From: Symsagittifera roscoffensis
Taxonomy: Eukaryota; Xenacoelomorpha; Acoela; Convolutidae
Assembly: GCF_963678635.1 (NCBI RefSeq)
Contig: NC_087070.1
Coordinates: 32,974,695-33,038,694 of the forward strand
Reading direction: 5' to 3'
DNA length: 64,000 nt
The position numbers were made by a program, and so were the translations under genes. Of this stretch, positions 1 to 11,159 are shown in pieces. The number at the start of each line of letters is the position of its first letter. Position 1 is the stretch's first letter. The notes beneath the pieces are model-generated. The model saw only the letters and a program-made list of their open reading frames with translations. It had not been told where the DNA came from and did not search any database.

Positions 1-146
1 GATGAGTTCATGTTGTATCCGAACAAAAAGCGGGCTCTTCTCCCATTCGTGTCCCCGGCTCCAGAGGGGGTGAGTTTAGTGACTTTGCACTTGAAAGTGT
101 GGGTGGGAGCAGTCGACATTACTCCCATCTCTCCTAACAAAAATTT
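1..146 (-). CDS. Partial Cys-rich exon (copy 1 of exon at 7790-8036)
   Basis: Read on the minus strand this keeps the same frame as the better preserved copy at 7790-8036, including the peptide around MSTAPTHTFKCKVTK. The window edge cuts it. One cysteine of the other copy is replaced by tyrosine (LFGY instead of LFGC) and the acceptor AG seen in the other copy is not present, so this copy may be a pseudo-exon. The family was not recognised. Confidence 0.4.
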
Positions 147-1225
147 CAGACTAATATAGTATAAGTTAACACGAGAAAGAGCAACTGGTTGCTGTGTGCG
201 TTTTACAATCACCGGACGTACGTTATCCCAGAAAAAAAACTCAAAACAAAAACTTATCATTTTGATTTTTTCTTGTGCTTTTTCGGCAAAAGTCTTTGAT
301 TTCTCTTAAGTTCCCAAATTTTTGCGCGATTCGAGCGGCAGTTGCAGTCGTGATTCGGACGACTTTAAAAATTTTCAATTAGCGCCACTTCAGAAAAAAG
401 CAAGTATAAAAGTCTAAAACTTTGTTCTAAATTGTTCCATTCATTTTTCGAAGAAAACTATTTTCAAATATACCTGTTTAGTGTTACTATCGAATATGCC
501 TAAGCTTTTTGCTTTTGCCCAGATGCTCTCGTCACACCTCGATGCTTTTCTGGTTGGAACTTAGCTTCTTGCACATCAACCGGTTGTCTTTGTGTTAGAA
601 ATGCCGCTCGTTGTTAAAACCGCAATTTTAGGATTCGATTTTTGTGCTCTTGTTTGATACAAGTTTATGAATTTTCCTTGCCATCTGAAAGATATTGATG
701 ACTGTACCTGAAATTAAAAGACTGGTCTACCTGTGATTGTTTTTTTTTGCGAAGTTATGGGGATTTGACTCGTTTGCATGAAAAAATTTCGCTAAGAATG
801 CACGCTTGAGGTATAAGGCGAATTCATCCGGTTCAAAAATTGTTTCAAAAGACGTGTGCTTAGCGCCTTGTGCTATACACACTTAGCGTTAAAGCAGAAC
901 TTGTCCGGATTCAAAATTATTACAAAGTAAACAAGGATAGCCGGTTGCTGTGCACAGTGTTCTGACCATAACCTTAGAATTTTGTTTTCAGTTTAAGTTA
1001 GTGTTGTACCTTGTGTGATGTTAGAGCTGTACAAACGCTTAGAAATTTAGTAAATTAGGCATAAACGGCTACAATTGTCTTCAAGAAAATAAGTATGTAT
1101 TTTTTTGCCAGCGAAGCTCTAAATAAGGCTTACGAAATCATATATTTTTTTAAAAGGTAAAATTTTCCATTTTGAGCGTAAATTAGAAATTTTCTTTTAA
1201 AACGAATAAAACTCGATCCATTTAC

Positions 1226-1597
1226 TTGCCCAAAATTAAGCAAAAATCAATAATTTCAATCTGGTTTTTCTCGACACAGATTTTTTTTGGAAATTTTCTA
1301 ATGTTCGAATCACGACTGAAAGGGCAAGAATATGATATATCATTCGATTCAGTCCGATGGTTATTTGTGGTACCTGATTTTGCGTGGAACGCAAAAAAAA
1401 CAAACCCGAACAAAAAATTCCTTCCCATTTTTAATGGTCGAAACAGTAAAGGCACAATATGTGGTCGCTGGAATGCAGTACTAGACGACGGGCATATCAT
1501 TTTTGTGAAATGGCGTACGGGGACATCTCGAAATTTTAAAAATATAAATCCTTTTCTAGTCATTTGTTCAAGTTTTTCATTTGTTAGACAATTTTAG
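1226..1597 (+). CDS. Unrecognised duplicated ORF, copy 1 (123 aa)
   Basis: An open frame of 123 codons, matched by a 125-codon frame at 16624-17001. The central part carries conserved Trp and Gly residues (segments RWLFVVPDF, GRWNAVLDDGHIIFVKWRT). The only indel between the copies is 3 bp, which keeps the frame, but most substitutions are non-synonymous (P/C, A/T, S/N, K/E, C/F, D/N), so purifying selection is not evident. The opposite strand is also open over much of it. It may be an exon or an old transposon fragment; no family was recognised and no clear splice pair was found. Confidence 0.3.
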   Translation: MPKIKQKSIISIWFFSTQIFFGNFLMFESRLKGQEYDISFDSVRWLFVVPDFAWNAKKTNPNKKFLPIFNGRNSKGTICGRWNAVLDDGHIIFVKWRTGTSRNFKNINPFLVICSSFSFVRQF

Positions 1598-1978
1598 TTT
1601 CTTTCAATCTAGCTTCTGTTTGTGAAATGTAGTATCGTCTATTTATTTCAAATAAATTGGCAAGACATTGGAATTCTAAGAAATTTCTTTAAAAAATTTG
1701 CATGTTTTTGAATGTCGGCTCGGATGATGTTACACAATTCAGATTTTTAGTCATGGTCTCAGTTGACTAGGGAGAGTTCAAAAGTTTTCCATTGTTGAGG
1801 GAGTTTGAAATTTTTTAAGGCAGCATAAAAGATACATATGTTCATTGAACAATTGAGCTCACCAGCGTAGGGTTCAAAGTTACTCAATTTTCTTCAACCT
1901 AATTAGACATTTAATTTTAAACTTTTTTTAACTTGATCTTTTAAAAGCATGATGTAATACAAGACTCTGTTCTGAATA

Positions 1979-2475
1979 CCCGCATTGCCCAAAATAAGAT
2001 TGCAATCGATTATAAACGATTTTTATACAGATTTTCTACTAGTTAAAAATCGATTGTATTTAACCCAATTAGACACTAAAATGGATAATATAGGGATTTT
2101 ATACAGTTCAGAAAAAATTCGATTTGATAGTCTAGAAAATGGATTTTTTTGAGGTATAACATCTATACAGAATCTGTATAGAATCTGTATAAAATCGATT
2201 ATAATCGATTGTAATGCATTTTCTAAGGACCCAAAGAAATCGATTTTATAGTTTGGTGAGGTACAGATTTTATACCGCAAAAAAATCTATTTTCTAGACA
2301 ATAAAATCGATTTTTCCTGAACTGTATAAAATCCTTATATTATCCATTTTAGTGTCTAATTGGGTTACCTACAATCGATTTTTAACTAGTAGAATGTCTG
2401 TATAAAAGTAGATTATAATCGATTCCAATCTTTTTTTTGCCAATGCGGTTATAAAATCTGTACCTCACCATACTT
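1979..2475. mobile_element. Fold-back (palindromic) element rich in ATCGATTATAA motifs
   Basis: The left end CCGCATTGCCC at 1979 is mirrored by GGCAATGCGG-like sequence ending at 2448, and the inverted arms run for roughly 190 bp each (shared segments include TGGATAATATAGGGATT on one side and its complement near 2330). A further inverted piece, TAAAATCTGTACCTCACCA, extends to about 2470. It starts exactly where the segmental duplication ends. No coding potential is credible in it. Confidence 0.75.
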
Positions 2476-2517
2476 TCTAAACTTCCTTCATCGTATAAAG
2501 AACACTAACATACACGG

Positions 2518-2881
2518 CATCCTCCGTAACTATGATCCCATAAGACAAATGTATATATTCTGCCCATTAACCAAATCCTTTGATGTTGAAGAGTTCCGCC
2601 CACTAATCATCCCTTCACGAATATTTACAGCCCCACTAAGTCCACATTCTAGAATACATTCACAATACTAAATGCAATCACAAGCTATATATCCTAATCC
2701 TAAATACATCGCATGAATTCTTACTCAATAGTGAAGAGCACAACATCATCCGATAACTCGAGCTTCTATGGCCTCTCCTTCAGGTTAAAAGTTTCATCGG
2801 CATGCTTGCCAAGCTCCTCACATCATCAGACACTATTCGCACTACTTTCCCAAACGGATTTTTTGCCGACGACAACCCTTT
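2518..2881 (+). pseudogene. Gene-X exon, unit 1
   Basis: Coding-like sequence in broken frames: the opening frame reads ILRNYDPIRQMYIFCPLTKS and a later frame reads MLAKLLTSSDTIRTTF up to a strong donor GTAAGTAT at 2882. The acceptor of the intron is a pyrimidine run ending TTTTTTTAG near 2964. The same peptide blocks, changed at many positions (ILRNYDPFRQL, MLAELLVTSETIKANY), occur at 55545-55900 on the minus strand, again immediately before a GTAAGTAT donor. Frames are broken by in-frame stops or small shifts, so this copy is not functional. The family is unrecognised; a retroelement Gag is possible. Confidence 0.55.
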
Positions 2882-4357
2882 GTAAGTATAGTTAATTAAT
2901 TTACCTAATAAATTCAAAAACATACAACTTTTCTTTATATATGTCTCTTGCTCCTTTTTTTAGATTCCACCATTCAATCATCTAAAACAAATAAAAACAA
3001 ATAAAAAACTGTAAACTCTTCTCTTTAAACTTTTCAATTTCAATCTTACAACCGCAGTATGTAATTGAAGTAGTAAGTTTTTTCACAAAGCAGTATATTC
3101 AGAATTTGAAAATTCCATGGCAGTAAATTAATGTTTCTATGTAGTAAATTCATAAAAAATGCAAACAAATTGAAAAAAACTAACCTTTTAACAAGACGCT
3201 ACTTTAATTAATTTGAATTATTCACTCACCCATAAATCACACACTCTTTCCACAGCTCGCCCACGAAGAATTGTTTAAATAATGAGTTTCAAGTTTAAAC
3301 TTTCACTGATAACAACTCTAACTTGTTTTCACACGTTTCAAACTTTCCGTTAACCCTGTTGGAAGGAATTATAACAGTAAGCTAAACTAACCAACGCAGT
3401 TTACTAACGCCACAAAACCACAAACTAATAGCATGACTAAGAAAAAAAGTCCCACGGTACCCAAACCGGATTAAACCCAGATTAAAACTGGATAAATTAT
3501 TCTTCTGAAAGCCACCTTCTAGTTTTTTTGTTTTAAAACCAAATAAAACACAAAAAAGTCGAAAGACAAACCCAAAACAAATGATTCTACTTTTGATGAA
3601 AGGACACAACCAAAACAAAACGGAGAAAAACACGAAATGAAAATGTTACAAAAGGTTGAACATATAAAGAGACTCTGCACAAGAGACCATGAAAATATAA
3701 CCCACTTCTGGCCTCACCCACCAGAACGACATCGCTCGAAGTACATGCCCACACCATGCACTATGACTCCGATACTCTATTTTTGATAAGAGTGGCTCCA
3801 GAGTGAGCAACTCTTTAAAACAACCGAACTAAAATAAAAACTCTTGCGATAATAACTAATACTAAATCATAATTTAAAATAAAATTTAACTAACAAGATG
3901 TAAGTATATAAATGCAATGTGAAAAGATTTCTTAGAGCCCAAGGAACGAGCAGCAAAGGAGATGACAGCTCGACTACATTCGAACTCTGGAATGGCAAAT
4001 CTATTTGCTTTGTTGCCGAAGTAACTCTCAATGGATTTTAAGTATGGACTCAACATCGCAGCAAAGGAAACCCCTTGAACCAGACCAATGGCCATCTCGA
4101 TGTTGATCTCACATACCGGTTCTAGTGACTTGGCCTTTCACAGGGAAAAGTCAAACTTCGCCCTGCACGTAGTTTCGCTCTAAACTTAATGAAATCGATA
4201 CATCATTGCATCGACCAGAAGTCTTGACACAATCACGCAAGACTACCCACGATCAACGAGACCCATATTGAAGCACGAACAAAACAGTCTTCTTCCATCT
4301 ACTCGAGCAACTACATCTCTTCTCTCGTCAAGAAGTCACTGCTCAAAACTTCCACAG
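2518..4357 (+). repeat. Gene-X tandem unit 1 (about 1840 bp)
   Basis: The unit beginning near CATCCTCCGTAACTATG recurs at 4358 with an offset of 1840 bp and near-identical sequence to about 6195. It holds one coding-like exon (2518-2881), an intron (2882-2964) and decayed coding fragments near 3900-4350. The neighbouring DNA upstream lacks the N-terminal half of gene X that is visible at 55980-57271 on the other strand, so this locus is a truncated copy that was then duplicated in tandem. Confidence 0.8.
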
Positions 4358-6195
4358 CATCCTCCGTAACTATGATCCCATAAGACAAATGTACATATTC
4401 TGCCCACTAACCAAATCCTTTGATGTTGAAGAGTTCCGCCCACTACTCGTCCCGCACGAATATTTACAGCCCCACTAAGTCCACATTCTAGAATACATTC
4501 ACAATACTAAATACAATTACAAGCTATATAAGCTAATCCTAAATACATCGCATGAATTCTCACTCAATAGTGAAGAGCACAACATCATCCGATAACTCGA
4601 GCTTCTATGGCCTCTCCTTCAGGTTAAAAATTTCATCCGCATGCTTGCCAAGCTCCTCACCTCATCAGACACTATTCGCACTAACTTCCCAAACGGATTT
4701 TTGGCCGACGACAACACTTTGTAAGTATAAATAATTATTTTAACTGATAAATTCAAAAACATATAACTATTCTTTATATATGTCTCACGCCCCTTTTTTA
4801 GATTTCACCATTCAATCATCTAAAACAAATAAAAACAAATAAAAAACTGTAAACTCTTTTCTATAAATTTTTCAAGTTCAATCTAACAGTCGCAGTATGT
4901 AATTGAAGTAGTGAATTTTTTTCCCAAAGCAGTATATTCATAAATTGAAAATTCCATCGCAGTAAATTAATGTTTCTATGTAGTAAATTCATTAAAAAAA
5001 TGCAAACAAATTGAAGAAAACTAACCTTTTTATAAGACGCTACTTCAATAAATTTGAATTCTTCACTCACCCATAAGTCACACACTCTTTCCACAATCGC
5101 ACAGCTCGTCCACGAAGAATTGTTTAAATAATGACTTTCAAGTTTAAACTTTCACTGATAACAACTCTAACTTGTTTTCACACGTTTCAAACTTTCCTTT
5201 AACCCAATTGGAAGGAATTATAAAAGTAAGCTAAACTAACCAACGCAGCTTACTAACGCCACAAAACCACAAACTAATAGCATGACTAAGAAAAAAAGTC
5301 CCACGGTACCCAAACCGGATTAAACCCAGATTAAAACTGGATAAATTATTCTTCTGAAAGCCACCTTCAAGTTTTTTTTAAAAACAAATAAAACACAAAA
5401 AAGTCGAAAGACAAACCCAAAACAAATGTTTCTGTTTTAAAGAAAAGGACACAACCAAAACAAAACAGAAAAACACGAAATGAAAATGTTACAAAAGGTT
5501 GAACATACAAAGAGACTCTGCACAAGAGGCCATAAAAATATAACCCACTTCTGGCCTTACCCACCATAACGACATCGCTCGAAGTAAATGCCCACGCCGA
5601 CTCCGATACTCTATTTTTGATAAGAGTGGCTCCAGAGTGAGCAACTCTTTAAAATAACCAAACTAAAATAAAAACTCTTTTGCGATAATAGCTAATAATA
5701 AATCATCAATAAAAATAAAACTTAACTAACAAGATGTAAGTATATAAATGCAATTTGAAAAGATTTCTTAGAGCCCAAGAAACGAGCAGCAAAAGAGATG
5801 ACAGCTCGACTACATTCGAACATTGGAATGGCAAATCTATTTGGTTTGTTGCCGAAGTAACTCTTCTCAACGGATTTTAAGTATGGACTCAACATCGCAG
5901 CAAAGGAAACCCATTGAACCAGACCAATGGCCATCTCGATGTTGATCTCACATACCAATTCTAGTCACTTGGCACTTCACACGGAAAAGTCAAACTTCAC
6001 CCTTCACGTAGTCTCGCGCTAAACTTGATGAAATTGATTCATCCTTGCATCGATCAGAAGTCTTGACACTATCACCCAAGACTACCCACGATCAACGAGA
6101 CCCATATTGAAGCACGAACAAAACAGTCTTCTTCCATCTTCTCGAACAACTACATAAACTACATATCTCCTCTCTTCAAGAAGTCACTGCTCAAA
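4358..6195 (+). repeat. Gene-X tandem unit 2
   Basis: Second copy of the unit starting at 2518. It keeps the exon (4358-4721), the GTAAGTAT donor at 4722, the pyrimidine-rich acceptor near 4800 and the later fragment with the peptide KRAAKEMTARLHSN at about 5770-5830. The exon frame is slightly better kept than in unit 1 (MLAKLLTSSDTIRTNF, then GFLADDNTL). The end of the unit, around 6190, diverges from unit 1 at the junction. Confidence 0.8.
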
Positions 6196-6660
6196 GCTTC
6201 CAAAGAAAACTACATCGCCCGTCCTTCACTACAATAAACAATTGAAAACTGAAAACTCTAAAACCCGGATGGGTGGAACCAGTTCTAAATTAGTATTTAT
6301 AATTGGATATAAATACAATTATATTATTGATAAAATTATCACTATCAAATATTACTAACTAACCAATTATTTTCCATCTCTAACATTGACAATTATTTGT
6401 AAGTGCGGAAACTACTTGTAGTTTCAGCACCAGAACAATTTGAATGTATCTTAGACTACAGTTGTACTTGTTCTGGATAAACTCCAAGAACTAACTCGCT
6501 AAAACCAGTATACAATAGATCTATTGAGACTAGGAGATATAAGAGTAAGATTAAGATTGGTATTAAACTAAGAAGTTGCACGAATCTATCGGGCCGAAAA
6601 TAAGATAGCGTGACAAACAGACGGTGTCCCTTGTCTGAAATTACTCTATGAGTACAAACC
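6196..6660 (+). repeat. Gene-X 3' tail, shared in reverse with 53940-54380
   Basis: The segment with ACCCGGATGGGTGGAACCAG at about 6262 and the block AATAGATCTATTGAGACTAGG near 6514 recurs in reverse complement at 54380 and 54075, with diverged sequence between. The match ends near 6650 (plus strand) and 53940. It could be a 3' UTR or an LTR of the repeat family; no second LTR copy was located. Confidence 0.6.
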
Positions 6661-7789
6661 AAAGGTCATAACTCAGTAACAAACTTAAAAATATCAAACA
6701 CGTACCCCAGCTTTAGCTGGGCCCTAAGTTTCCTTCATCAAGGGTCGGAAAATATCATCATGTATTCCTGACTCGTATTTGTATTTCCATAATCTTCAAT
6801 CTGATATTTCCTCTCAATTTTCATTTCTTTGCCGTTTAATTAATCAACCCAAATTTTGGTTTATATTAATTTAGTTGCATCACTCTGTGCTACATGCACA
6901 GCAACCAGCTATCCTTGTTTCATCCTCAAAATTATTCAATTGTCTTTCGAAAAATATTTCAAAAGTCTTTTTAATAAGCTACGGCCTTCTTCAAAAAAAT
7001 TCATCTAAATTTTTCAATTTTTAAAATAATCATCCATGTTCGAAACTTTGTCGGTTAGATCCAGTTTACTTGCAATTTTTTCTTAGTTTCAATTGTTTTG
7101 CTTTCTTGGTGCGCACTTATTAATGTCATTCTTGGTCATTTTCTCAAGTTTCCCTCTCAGTTTCTTTCGCTTCCTCCGTGTCTTTTTTAGTCATGATTGC
7201 CAATGCTAACTCTGCTTGTGCTGCGTCTGGGAACAAGTAATGTCGGGTACGATTGTCTTCTTTGTCAGTGAAAATTAACACGTTGGCTAAAAGGCATTAC
7301 TACAACTTTAAATTATGGAAATACCGGCCAGATCCTTCTGCCTCAGGAAATTGGGCCAAAATCTCTCATTTATTGCAATTTTTAATATTGGGAACCTTTA
7401 ATTGGCAATTATCACTTTTTCACATTTTTTCAAATATAGACAACTTTGCATATTTAGTGTCTGATAAATTATGAGGCACGCAATGGTTCAAACGCACTAT
7501 ACCACTCGCTCCGTATGTAATGGCAACAGACCAAGCGGTTTCTACTTGCAAATGACTCGATTAAAAAGTCCTTACCGGCCAGCGGAGAAAATCCTTCAAG
7601 TTTTGGCCAGCGAAAAACTGATTGAGTTGTAATATTTTACGTGAAAGTGAATTGGTAGCATTGTCTGAGAAAAATTTCCAGTTCAAATTAAAAACTGTTT
7701 TCTGATATAAATCATAAATTTAGTACTCGAATCTGAATGCACCGTAATTTATAGCAATTTTTGTCGATATTTGTAGGTCAAAAACTTAC
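6661..7789. other. No gene recognised
   Basis: AT-rich DNA without a convincing ORF, RNA gene or repeat pair inside the window. The short ORF at 7253-7474 has no recognised domain and no splice support. Confidence 0.5.
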
Positions 7790-8036
7790 AAGTCGAATCG
7801 TCCGTTCCTTTTCCTGTCAGGAACTTCTCATCGCATAGGTTATTGATTCTTGTCACACCACAGTTGCTGACACAGTCATACCAGACGACCGATGAGTTCA
7901 TGTTGCATCCGAACAACAAGCGTGCTCTTCTCCCATTCGTGTCCCAGGCTCCAGAGGGGGTGAGTTTAGTGACTTTGCACTTGAAAGTGTGGGTGGGAGC
8001 AGTTGACATTACTCTCGTGGCTTCTAACAGAAATTT
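7790..8036 (-). CDS. Cys-rich exon of an unrecognised, probably secreted protein
   Basis: Read on the minus strand, a 247-nt exon begins after an AG at 8037-8038 and ends at a strong donor, GTAAGT, complementary to 7784-7789. It stays open throughout and is richer in G and C than its flanks. Six cysteines fall within about 75 residues, in the contexts FKCK, FGCN, YDCVSNC, NLCDE and STCKF, which suggests disulphide-bonded extracellular folding. The frame also continues upstream to 8102. The partner exons were not found. The domain was not recognised, and a second, edge-cut copy lies at 1-146. Confidence 0.5.
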
Positions 8037-8816
8037 CTGACTGATACAGTATAAGTTAACACGAGAAAGAGCAACTGGTTGCTGTATGCGTTGCACGATC
8101 ACCCGACGGACGTTTTCCCAGAAAAAAACTCAAAACAAAAACTTATCCTTTTGATTTTTACTTGTGCTTTTTCGGCAAAAATCTTTAGTTTCTCCTAAGT
8201 TTCCAAATCGTTGCGTGATTGGAACGGCAGTTGCAGTCGTGATTCGAACGACTTTGAAAATTTTCAATTAGCGCCACTTCAGAAAAAAGTAAGTTTTAAA
8301 ATCAAAAATTTTGTTCTAAATTGTTCCATTCATTTTTCGAAGAAAACTTGTCAAATATACGTGTTTTAGTTTTACTATCGAATATGCCTAGGCTTTATGC
8401 TTTTGATCAGATTCTTTCGTCACACCTCGATTGCTTTTCTGGTTGGAACTTAGCTTCTTGCACATCAATTGGTTATCTTTGTATTAGAAATGCTGCACGT
8501 TGTTCAAAGCCGCAATTTTAGTATTCAATTTTTGTGCTCTTGTTTGATACAAGTTCATGAATTTTCCTTGCCATCTGAAAGATATCGATGACTGTACTTG
8601 AAATTAAAAGAATGATGGTCTACCTGTGATTGTTTTTTTTTGCAAAGTTTTAGGGATTTGACTCGTTTGCGTGAAGAATGCTCGCTTGGGGTATAAGGCG
8701 AACTAATCCGGATCAAAAACTGTTCCAAAAAACGTGTGCCTAACGCCTCTGTGCTAGACACACTTAGCGTTAAAGGAGATTTTGTCTGGATTCAAAATTA
8801 TTACAAAGTAAACAAG

Positions 8817-9325
8817 CCTGCTCGTATCAGGGCAAAGCCCTGAATGTTCCGACTGCCTTATAAGGTTTTTGGAGCAGTAATAACCTAATAAAATTAAATG
8901 TAATAAAAGAAAATGAAAATTTGTTTTCTAAAATTTGAAATTTTTTATGAAAATCATCCCCCCACACGCCATTTAAAGAACAAAAGGATAGATTTGGCTC
9001 CTTGTAACAAATCAATTAATGTAAATAAGCGTCTTTCAACCAATTTGGAACAATTTCTAAGACGGAATAAATCTCCGCTTACGCGTTAATAGCGCGAATT
9101 ATATCGCGCGTTAATTGTCCCAAAATGGCAATCTTTAAACCCCCATAACTTTACGAAAAATGATCACAGGTGAAATATCTCTTCAAATTTCAGCTCAGGA
9201 CAACAATACCTTTTGAATGAAAAAATTCCGTCAAAAATGGCTAGTTAAAAAGTAGAAATTTGTCTGAAGAAAAAAACCCAGCCCGAGCACAAATATTCCG
9301 TTACTTTCGTATCGAAAGTCGGAAC
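8817..9325 (+). mobile_element. Hairpin-ended non-autonomous element (509 bp) with empty site
   Basis: The element is flanked by AACAAG at 8811-8816 and 9326-9331; the paralogous locus has a single AACAAG at 930-935. Near the left end is the perfect hairpin TCAGGGCAAAGCCCTGA. The right end folds as ACTTTCG-TAT-CGAAAGT, extended by TTCCG and CGGAA. The ends are not inverted repeats of each other, and no protein is encoded. Other copies lie at 19684-20945. All copies are preceded by ACAAG, so AACAAG might be a target preference or part of the element. Helitron/helentron-like ends are one possibility. Confidence 0.75.
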
Positions 9326-9625
9326 AACAAGGATAGCCGGTTGCTGTGCACAGAGTGTTGTGACCATATTCTTACAATTTTTTTTTCAGTTTAAGTTAGT
9401 TTATTTTCTTGTACCTTGTGTGATGTTAATTATACAAACGCGTTGAAATTTAGTGAATCAGGCATTAACGGCTACAAATGTCTTCAAGAAAATAATATAT
9501 ATTTTTTGCCAGAGAAGCTCTAAATAAAGCTTCCAAAATCATTTTTTTTTAAAAGTGAAATTATCCGTTTTGAGCGTAAATTAGAAATTTTCATAGATAA
9601 CGAACACTACTCGATCCAATTACTT

Positions 9626-9901
9626 TGTCATCCGGCATGGACCGACAAAACTTAGATATAGATGTATTTATACTTGTGATTAATGTTGTTGTATATGTTT
9701 ATGATGTTGCATGCCATAAACATAAATTTAGCCGGTAAATCGACCTTGAGAGATCTTCTCTCAAACATTGACCGAATTAACGGTCAGAGCATGAATAAAC
9801 GTTGGTTTAGATTGGTCGTTTTATCTCGCTCCGCGTTAGCTTATCTGTTTGTCGATCCATTCGGATTCTGGAATCAACCGATCATACATTGAGGTATGAC
9901 A
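9626..9901 (+). repeat. 5' LTR of Ty3/Gypsy element G1 (276 bp)
   Basis: Begins TGTCATCC and ends TATGACA, and is nearly identical to 16355-16629. It is preceded by the target duplicate TACTT at 9621-9625. Few differences separate the two LTRs by eye, which implies a recent insertion. Confidence 0.95.
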
Positions 9902-11120
9902 TGGCGCAGCCATCAGGATATTCCAAAAACCCACTCAACATAAACCCGTTCTGGGAGAAGGCATCAGCCGAACCACCTCTAGAGTGGTCTAAGTGGGCTG
10001 CGATAATGGAAATGGCGGCATTTGCGAAAGATGGGATAGAAGTACGAAATCTATTGAGATCCCGACCAACATTAGTCGAACCGGCAGAGCCCGTATACGA
10101 ACTTGAAATCACAGGAGAAACTGAAGCACAAAGGAAGAACAGAGAGGTCAGAAATCAAGAGAAACGAGTAGGTTGGGAAAACCATGTGATCAAAGCGAGG
10201 GAAAAAGGAGTACTTTGTAATTCATTCAGATGGGACGAAGCAGACGCGAAAGTACGCAGCTACATATTCTTATGCTTAGGAGCGGAAAGACAAAGACAAA
10301 TACAACAGAAACGTCCCAATTTGGAATTGCACACCGTTTCCACTCAAGAACTGATGAGAACCCTCGAGAATATTTTTATCACAACTAGAATCATCGCTTT
10401 TGAAAGATAGAATTTCATCTGTCGAAAACAGAAAAAGAATGAGAGCTTAGAACAATTTCATTCGGACCTCGTGGAATTAGCATCGAGGGAGGATTGTGGA
10501 GACCGCGAAGAGGAATGGGTTCGCGACATGTTCACCGCACATATGAACAACGACAAAATAGCCGAGGAACTATTAGCACGAACCAGGAGTCCACAAGATG
10601 CATATGAATATGCAATACGACGAGAAAAAGGTATCGAACATAGTAAAACTATGAAGATCAACCCTTTTAGCGGACAGCAAATTACGACAAAGCAAGAACC
10701 GGTCAATTACATAAACACTCGAGGTCGCGCGAATTACTCTAACAGTCAAAACACACAAAGAGGGCGAGGCGCTCGAGGCAAACCGTTTCAACGAGGATTA
10801 CAAAGCAACAGAGGACAACAAAGAGCTGCAAACACCGGAAATCAAAAACAGTGTTATAAATGCGGCAATCAGTATAATCAAAATCATTTACAGACCTGTC
10901 CCGCTAAAGATAAAATATGTGCAAAATGCGCCAAACGGGGACACTTCGCCAAAGTATGCCGATCAACACAAGTCAACTATCTAGAAGATACTCATGTCGA
11001 CCAAAACGAGGAGCTTGACACCGAAAGCCTTGAAACAGAAAACGATCCAGTGGCGTTTGCAGAATTTTCTTCCAGAAATGGTTGGGATGATTACCAAAAA
11101 GATAATTTTTCGCTGATGGC
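9901..11120 (+). pseudogene. gag: G1 Gag with zinc knuckles, frameshifted
   Basis: Gag packages the element RNA in virus-like particles. The ATG at 9901-9903 uses the last base of the LTR as its first base, so translation starts inside the primer-binding site (MAQPSGYSKNP). The first frame runs to a stop at 10408-10410; the same protein resumes in another frame from about 10441. Two Cys-His zinc knuckles lie at about 10850-10960 (CYKCGNQ, CAKCAKRGHFAKVCR), preceded by an Arg/Gly/Gln-rich stretch. Length and order fit Ty3/Gypsy Gag. The stop and frame change mean this copy is broken. Confidence 0.85.
9902..9919 (+). other. Primer-binding site of G1
   Basis: The sequence TGGCGCAGCCATCAGG starts immediately after the LTR, as expected for a site complementary to a tRNA 3' end with CCA. 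The tRNA species was not identified. The site overlaps the first codons of gag. Confidence 0.6.
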
Positions 11121-11159
11121 AATCGCGGAATCATTCGAGATTAAGAATACAAGAACATT

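Larger units (their letters stand above)
1..1975. repeat. Segmental duplication, copy 1 (empty-site copy)
   Basis: This stretch aligns along its whole length with 7891-17374, with the same order and scattered substitutions. The left end is cut by the window edge; the right end is at about 1975, where the pair diverges after a shared run ending in CAAGACTCTGTT. Copy 1 lacks the two insertions found in copy 2, so it preserves their target sites: a single AACAAG at 930-935 and a single TACTT at 1223-1227. The direction of the host gene inside is probably minus. Confidence 0.9.
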
